Source: Desulfobacterales bacterium
GTDB taxonomy: Bacteria > Desulfobacterota > Desulfobacteria > Desulfobacterales > RPRI01
Assembly (NCBI GenBank): GCA_020052975.1
Contig: JAGVOC010000036.1
Coordinates: forward strand, 1 to 9,438
Reading direction: 5' to 3'
DNA length: 9,438 bases
Shown here: piece by piece, positions 6,025 to 9,438 of the stretch
Layout of the letters: every line of letters begins with the position of its first letter
How positions within the stretch are numbered: the stretch's first letter is position 1
Translations under genes and position numbers: made by a program
Notes under the pieces: model-generated
The model's input: the letters and a program-made list of their open reading frames with translations, nothing else
Database searches by the model: none
Told to the model about the DNA's origin: nothing

Positions 6025-6924
6025 CGTTTCCTGCGGCATCGGAGCAGGAGGCATAACAAGCGCAGAGCCTTCCGCCACGATTTCGCCTTTCTGGTTTGTC
6101 CATGTGAGTGCCATTCTGACCCAGCGCTTCTTTTCCATCTTTTCAGATACTTCACCTGTTGCGGTTATGGTGTCGCCAAAATATGTCGGAGCTTTAAAAC
6201 GGCAGGTTATTTCGAGGGCGACTGTTCCGAGCCCGGGAAGTTTCATGCCAAGAACAGGAGCTATAAGGCTCTGGGGAAGGGCTCCGTGGGCGATCCTTGT
6301 GCCGAAAGGAGTTGTTTTTGCAAATTCCTCATTTAAATGCATGGGGTTGAAATCGCCTGAGATTCCGGCAAAAAGATAAACATCTGTTTCTGAAATAGTT
6401 TTTGTAAAAGAGGCGGACATGCCGACTTCAAGCTCGTCATATGTGAAGCCCAGTTCGAACTTCGGTTTTTCATCAGACCTGAAATGATCAATATCCATTA
6501 TGGTGGAAGTGCTCTTTTTCGCAAATACGGCTTTAACTTTCAGGCCTGTGCGCATTTTGCTAAGGGGGATGCCTTTGACTATATGAGCTATCGGCGTATC
6601 AGAACCGGTTATTTTGATAAGGGCGAGAATATACGGCGGTTTTAAAGGCTGATGAGGTTCTTCATATCTTATGATGGTAAAGCCGGTGACAATCCCCGTA
6701 TTTTTCAACTCAACCCAGTTTTCGGATATGTTTGAAAAGCAGTGCTCGCAAACAGTCCTGGGCGGCACGAAAACCTTGTTGCACTTGTCGCATTTTAATC
6801 CTAGAATTTTTTTCTTATCCCTTAAAGAGATAAGAAAACGGCTTCCTGTCCGGCCTGCAAAATACTGATACGGCAGAGCCAGTTTTCCTTCTACTATAAA
6901 GCAGTCATCCTTAACCGATTGCAT
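6022..6924 (-). CDS. DUF35 (Zn-ribbon/OB-fold)-MaoC enoyl-CoA hydratase fusion
   Basis: This 300-residue two-domain protein has an N-terminal half (about 15-150) that is a DUF35 module. Its rubredoxin-like zinc ribbon has C45/C48 in LKCDKCNK and C59/C62 in VCEHC, preceded by helical residues and followed by an OB-fold ending near VKAVF. The C-terminal half (about 160-290) is a MaoC hot-dog dehydratase with SGDFNPMHLNEEFA, where D191 and H196 are the expected catalytic pair, and RIAHGAL (210-216). MaoC enzymes hydrate trans-2-enoyl-CoA, usually to the (R)-3-hydroxyacyl-CoA. DUF35 domains typically bind acyl-CoA or a thiolase-like partner. In actinobacterial ChsH2 the same two folds occur, but with MaoC first. 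The ATG at 6924 has AAGGAGA 5 nt upstream. A longer in-frame start at 7023 is translated from repeat copy 2 and is rejected. It follows the synthetase fusion gene by 170 bp and precedes a dehydrogenase by 8 bp. Confidence 0.92.
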   Translation of the reverse strand: MQSVKDDCFIVEGKLALPYQYFAGRTGSRFLISLRDKKKILGLKCDKCNKVFVPPRTVCEHCFSNISENWVELKNTGIVTGFTIIRYEEPHQPLKPPYILALIKITGSDTPIAHIVKGIPLSKMRTGLKVKAVFAKKSTSTIMDIDHFRSDEKPKFELGFTYDELEVGMSASFTKTISETDVYLFAGISGDFNPMHLNEEFAKTTPFGTRIAHGALPQSLIAPVLGMKLPGLGTVALEITCRFKAPTYFGDTITATGEVSEKMEKKRWVRMALTWTNQKGEIVAEGSALVMPPAPMPQET

Positions 6925-6928
6925 GATT

Positions 6929-6935
6929 TCTCCTT
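6929..6935 (-). promoter_or_regulatory. Shine-Dalgarno site deciding the DUF35-MaoC start
   Basis: AAGGAGA on the minus strand lies 4 nt before the ATG codon's flanking T, within the 12 nt between the start codon at 6924 and the edge of the repeat at 6937. This strong site supports the short start over the repeat-derived one at 7023. Confidence 0.75.
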
Positions 6936-6936
6936 T

Positions 6937-7072
6937 TGACGACTTCGTAAAAAGTCTCCGCCGCGGCGGACTGTGTTGCGCTTCATCTTTCGTCATTGCA
7001 GCGTACCAAAAAGTACGCTTCATTCCTCAAGATTCGCGCGCCTTGCATCTGGAGATTTTTACTTTGTCGTCA
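6937..7072. repeat. 136-bp MITE-like element with terminal inverted repeats (copy 2)
   Basis: The left end at 6937 reads TGACGACTTCGTAAAAAGTC, then TC. The reverse complement of the right end from 7072 reads TGACGACAAAGTAAAAATCT, then C. These are clear terminal inverted repeats, matching those of the element at 654-790. The palindrome TCCGCCGCGGCGGA (6957-6970) is shared with that element but sits at a different distance from the ends. A second stem, GCGTAC (7001-7006) / GTACGC (7013-7018) with loop CAAAAA, is also present. It fills most of the 170-bp gap between the synthetase fusion gene and the DUF35-MaoC gene and contributes no protein. No transposase is visible, and flanking bases show no clear target duplication. 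Confidence 0.68.
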
Positions 7073-7094
7073 TATTTATTGAATTATCAAAAGG

Positions 7095-9438
7095 TTATTC
7101 GATTATTTCAAAATATTTTATGTCCGTTATCGCTCCGATACGCACTTCATTCCATACCGGGCGAACCCTTGCGCCTTTTCTGGCCCTTTTTATGTCCGAG
7201 GGTTTAAGCTCATGCCAGAGGGTTTCATGTCCCTTGCACCCGTCAAGAAGAAAATGAGCCGCACAATAAGGAGTTTCCCTGCTTTCTCCTGAAAGAGGGT
7301 CCGGGCTCGCATAGTAAGCGATGTCGCATATGGTTATAACACCTTCAGGGCCGACTTCGACCCAGTCTGTTACCCTGACCCTGCATTCCGCGCAAACTTC
7401 CCTTGGCGGGAGCTGAAGCCTTCCGCATTTCGGGCATTTGTTTGCCAGTATTTTTTTCTCGCTGAAGGCTTTTAAAAATTTTCCCATGACAGGGCCTGTT
7501 GCAAATCTCTGTGGTATGGAAAGAACCTGCTTGATTCTTATCAGTTCATCCTGTTTTTCCTCTTCGGCTCCGTCAGGGCCGGGAGGAGTGTATTTCTTGA
7601 AGAATTTGGTTGCCTTCATCAGAAGGCCCATGTTGCCTTCGACTTTGAGCCTTCCCGAGGAAAAAGCGGACATTCCGTCGAGAGTCCCGAGCGTGACTGC
7701 GACCCAGTCCTTGGCCGAAATCGTAGTGGTAACATTGGGAGTGTGCAGACCATTTGAGACTTTCACGATGCCGTCTTTTAAGGATACGGTCCATTCGCCG
7801 CCGCCTGTTCCTGTGATTACATACCCGTAATTGGCGGTGATGCCTTTAACACCGTCCGGGTTTACCCTTGATTCCATCGTCCCGAAAATATCTTCAACTG
7901 TTGCCTCGGGCGCCTTGCTTTTCTTCGGCCTTTGAGTGAGTCCCCAGGTGCGCAGATCTTTTTTCAATACCTTTCCGATCGGGCTTCTCGGGAAGTCCCC
8001 GTCGATAATTTCAACATATTTCGGAACCTTGAAATTAGCCAGATTTTTTCTGCAGAAATCAATAACTTCTTCTTCGGTAAGAGAGTCATCAAGAGGTACA
8101 ATAAAAACTTTCACCTCTTCGCCCATTGTCTTGTCAGGAACACCGACTGTTGCAGCTTCCTGAATCTTGGGGTGAGTTGCAAGGAGATTGTCGATTTCTT
8201 TCGGGTATATATTTTCACCACCCCTTATAATCATATCCTTTATTCTGTCGACAATGAATATATACCCGTCGTCATCTTTGTAGCCGACATCTCCGGTATG
8301 CAGGAATCCGTTTATAATTGTTTTTGCCGTTTCTTCGGGCCGGTTGTAATACCCTTTCATAACAGCATCGCCGCCGATAATAATTTCGCCTGCTGCACCG
8401 GAAGGAAGTTCATTGCCCTGTTCATTTACTATTTTTATGGTCTGTCCGGGTAGCGGAAGTCCGATTGATCCGATTTTGCGAACCCCGTCCCGCGGATTAA
8501 TGGTACTGACACATGTTGCCTCGGTTAGGCCGTAACCTTCAACTATTGGAATGTTGAAGACTTCCTGAAATTTTGTGAATGTTTCAGGGGTTAAAGGGGC
8601 AGCTCCGCAGACTCCGAACTTTAAAGAACTTAAATCGAATTTCTGGCGTGTCGGATCAGTGAGCAGTATCTGGTATACTGCGGGCACGGCAGACCAGAAA
8701 TTGACCTTGTACTTATCAACGACTTCCCAGAATTCGCTTGCGCTGAAGCCTTTCCGAAGCACTATCTGGTGTCCCATTCCCATGGAAAATGTGCATGTCA
8801 GCATCGCATTGACGTGGAAAAGAGGCAGGAAGCACAGGAGCACCATTTTTTCGTCAAGTTTTAACGCTTTGGTTATGCCGCCGACATCGGCAAGCACGTT
8901 TTTGTGGGACAGAAGAACTCCCTTTGGATTTCCCGTAGTGCCTGATGTATAAAAAATATAGGCCGTATCCTCCATATCCGCATCGGACTCGACAGGAGTC
9001 GAGTCGTTTCCTTCCATGAGGGCGTTGAAGGAAACATGACCGGGCTGCGGAGAGTTTCCGACTTCGATCACAACTTCAAGGGAAGGACATTTATCCCTGA
9101 TTTCCTTTAATATGGGAAGATACTGGTCTTCTATTATAAGGCCTCTCCCTTTAGAGTCGTTTAAAAGATATTCAATTTCAGGAGCCTTCCACCAGCCGTT
9201 TACAGGCCCTGCAATAGCCCCGATTCTTTGAATTGCAAAATATGAGATAAGTGTTTCAGGGCTGTTCTGAACAAGGATATGGATAAAATCCCCCTTGCGG
9301 AAACCGAGCTTCTTTAGTGCGTTTGCAAGTATAAATACGCGTTTGCGGAATTCAGCATATGTTATGACTCTGTCATAGAAATTAAGATAGGTGGAATCCT
9401 TGTATTTGTCCGCTGCATTGTCAAGAAAGATTCCGAGA
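7095..9438 (-). CDS. Acyl-CoA synthetase-SCP2-DUF35 triple-domain fusion (5' end outside window)
   Basis: This is one uninterrupted frame of 780 visible residues, running off the right edge of the window. A GTG at 9071 could be mistaken for the start, but the frame stays open to the edge and upstream codons encode a normal synthetase N-terminus (DNAADKYKDSTYLNFYDR), so probably only a few to about 25 residues are missing. Residues 1-~500 are an ATP/AMP-dependent acyl-CoA synthetase: YTSGTTGNPKG (163-173), EGYGLTEAT (300-308), HTGD (380-383), DRIKDMIIRGGENIYP (397-412), and catalytic-type Lys489 in SPIGKVLKK. About 513-617 is an SCP2 sterol-carrier domain (SAFSSGRLKVEGNMGLLMKA). About 640-780 is a DUF35 module with zinc ligands C668, C671, C682 and C685. 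It should activate a carboxylate to its CoA thioester, with SCP2 binding a hydrophobic ligand and DUF35 docking a thiolase-like partner (inferred). It heads the visible operon. Confidence 0.93.
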   Translation of the reverse strand, partial: LGIFLDNAADKYKDSTYLNFYDRVITYAEFRKRVFILANALKKLGFRKGDFIHILVQNSPETLISYFAIQRIGAIAGPVNGWWKAPEIEYLLNDSKGRGLIIEDQYLPILKEIRDKCPSLEVVIEVGNSPQPGHVSFNALMEGNDSTPVESDADMEDTAYIFYTSGTTGNPKGVLLSHKNVLADVGGITKALKLDEKMVLLCFLPLFHVNAMLTCTFSMGMGHQIVLRKGFSASEFWEVVDKYKVNFWSAVPAVYQILLTDPTRQKFDLSSLKFGVCGAAPLTPETFTKFQEVFNIPIVEGYGLTEATCVSTINPRDGVRKIGSIGLPLPGQTIKIVNEQGNELPSGAAGEIIIGGDAVMKGYYNRPEETAKTIINGFLHTGDVGYKDDDGYIFIVDRIKDMIIRGGENIYPKEIDNLLATHPKIQEAATVGVPDKTMGEEVKVFIVPLDDSLTEEEVIDFCRKNLANFKVPKYVEIIDGDFPRSPIGKVLKKDLRTWGLTQRPKKSKAPEATVEDIFGTMESRVNPDGVKGITANYGYVITGTGGGEWTVSLKDGIVKVSNGLHTPNVTTTISAKDWVAVTLGTLDGMSAFSSGRLKVEGNMGLLMKATKFFKKYTPPGPDGAEEEKQDELIRIKQVLSIPQRFATGPVMGKFLKAFSEKKILANKCPKCGRLQLPPREVCAECRVRVTDWVEVGPEGVITICDIAYYASPDPLSGESRETPYCAAHFLLDGCKGHETLWHELKPSDIKRARKGARVRPVWNEVRIGAITDIKYFEIIE

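Noticed and set aside
6014..6103. N-terminal extension of the 387-residue dehydrogenase from 6103
   Set aside because: It would overlap the conserved C-terminus of the hydratase gene. The ATG at 6013 has a ribosome site and yields the usual family length.
6925..7023. N-terminal extension of the DUF35-MaoC protein from an ATG at 7023
   Set aside because: Most of it is translated from repeat copy 2. AAGGAGA immediately before the ATG at 6924 supports the shorter form.
9069..9071. GTG at 9071 as the start of the synthetase
   Set aside because: The same frame remains open to the window edge and encodes a recognisable synthetase N-terminal region, so the gene is partial at the edge rather than starting here.

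Overview
The window looks like a piece of the chromosome of an anaerobic, fatty-acid- or acyl-CoA-oxidising bacterium, most likely a member of the Desulfobacterota (former Deltaproteobacteria). This is inferred from three things: a DUF2148 iron-sulfur-type protein typical of anaerobes, a beta-oxidation-like gene set built from acyl-CoA dehydrogenases and DUF35 (Zn-ribbon/OB-fold) proteins, and several short non-coding repeats of a style I associate with that group. No database search was possible.

Layout. Plus strand: a small repeat-rich leader (1-137), a DUF2148 ferredoxin-like protein (138-656), a 137-bp inverted-repeat element (654-790) and glutaminyl-tRNA synthetase glnS (811-2565). A gene-free stretch of about 300 bp (2566-2868) follows between convergent genes; it holds two inverted repeats and a 140-bp element with imperfect terminal inverted repeats. 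Minus strand, from right to left in transcription order: a very large multidomain protein, an acyl-CoA synthetase fused to an SCP2 sterol-carrier domain and a DUF35 Zn-ribbon/OB domain (9438-7095, 5' end outside the window); a DUF35-MaoC enoyl-CoA hydratase fusion (6924-6022); an acyl-CoA dehydrogenase with an LCAD/IVD-type active site (6013-4850); and a long FadE5/DmdC-type acyl-CoA dehydrogenase with a classical active site (4722-2869). The middle two genes are 8 bp apart. The other two gaps hold inverted-repeat elements.

Working together. The synthetase would activate a carboxylic acid to its CoA thioester, the two dehydrogenases would introduce the alpha-beta double bond on different substrates or at different steps, and the MaoC domain would hydrate the enoyl-CoA. 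The dehydrogenation and thiolysis (or retro-aldol) steps are not encoded here. DUF35 domains are known elsewhere as partners of thiolase-like enzymes, so two DUF35 domains in one cluster, one on the synthetase and one on the hydratase, suggest a scaffolded pathway with a thiolase or aldolase encoded outside the window.

The most unusual observations are the synthetase-SCP2-DUF35 triple fusion and a repeated motif (consensus near ACTTTTTACGAAGTCCGTCA). The motif lies 12-23 nt upstream of three different start codons, always in the same orientation relative to the gene. In two of the three cases it is the gene-proximal end of a 136-137-bp element with terminal inverted repeats.
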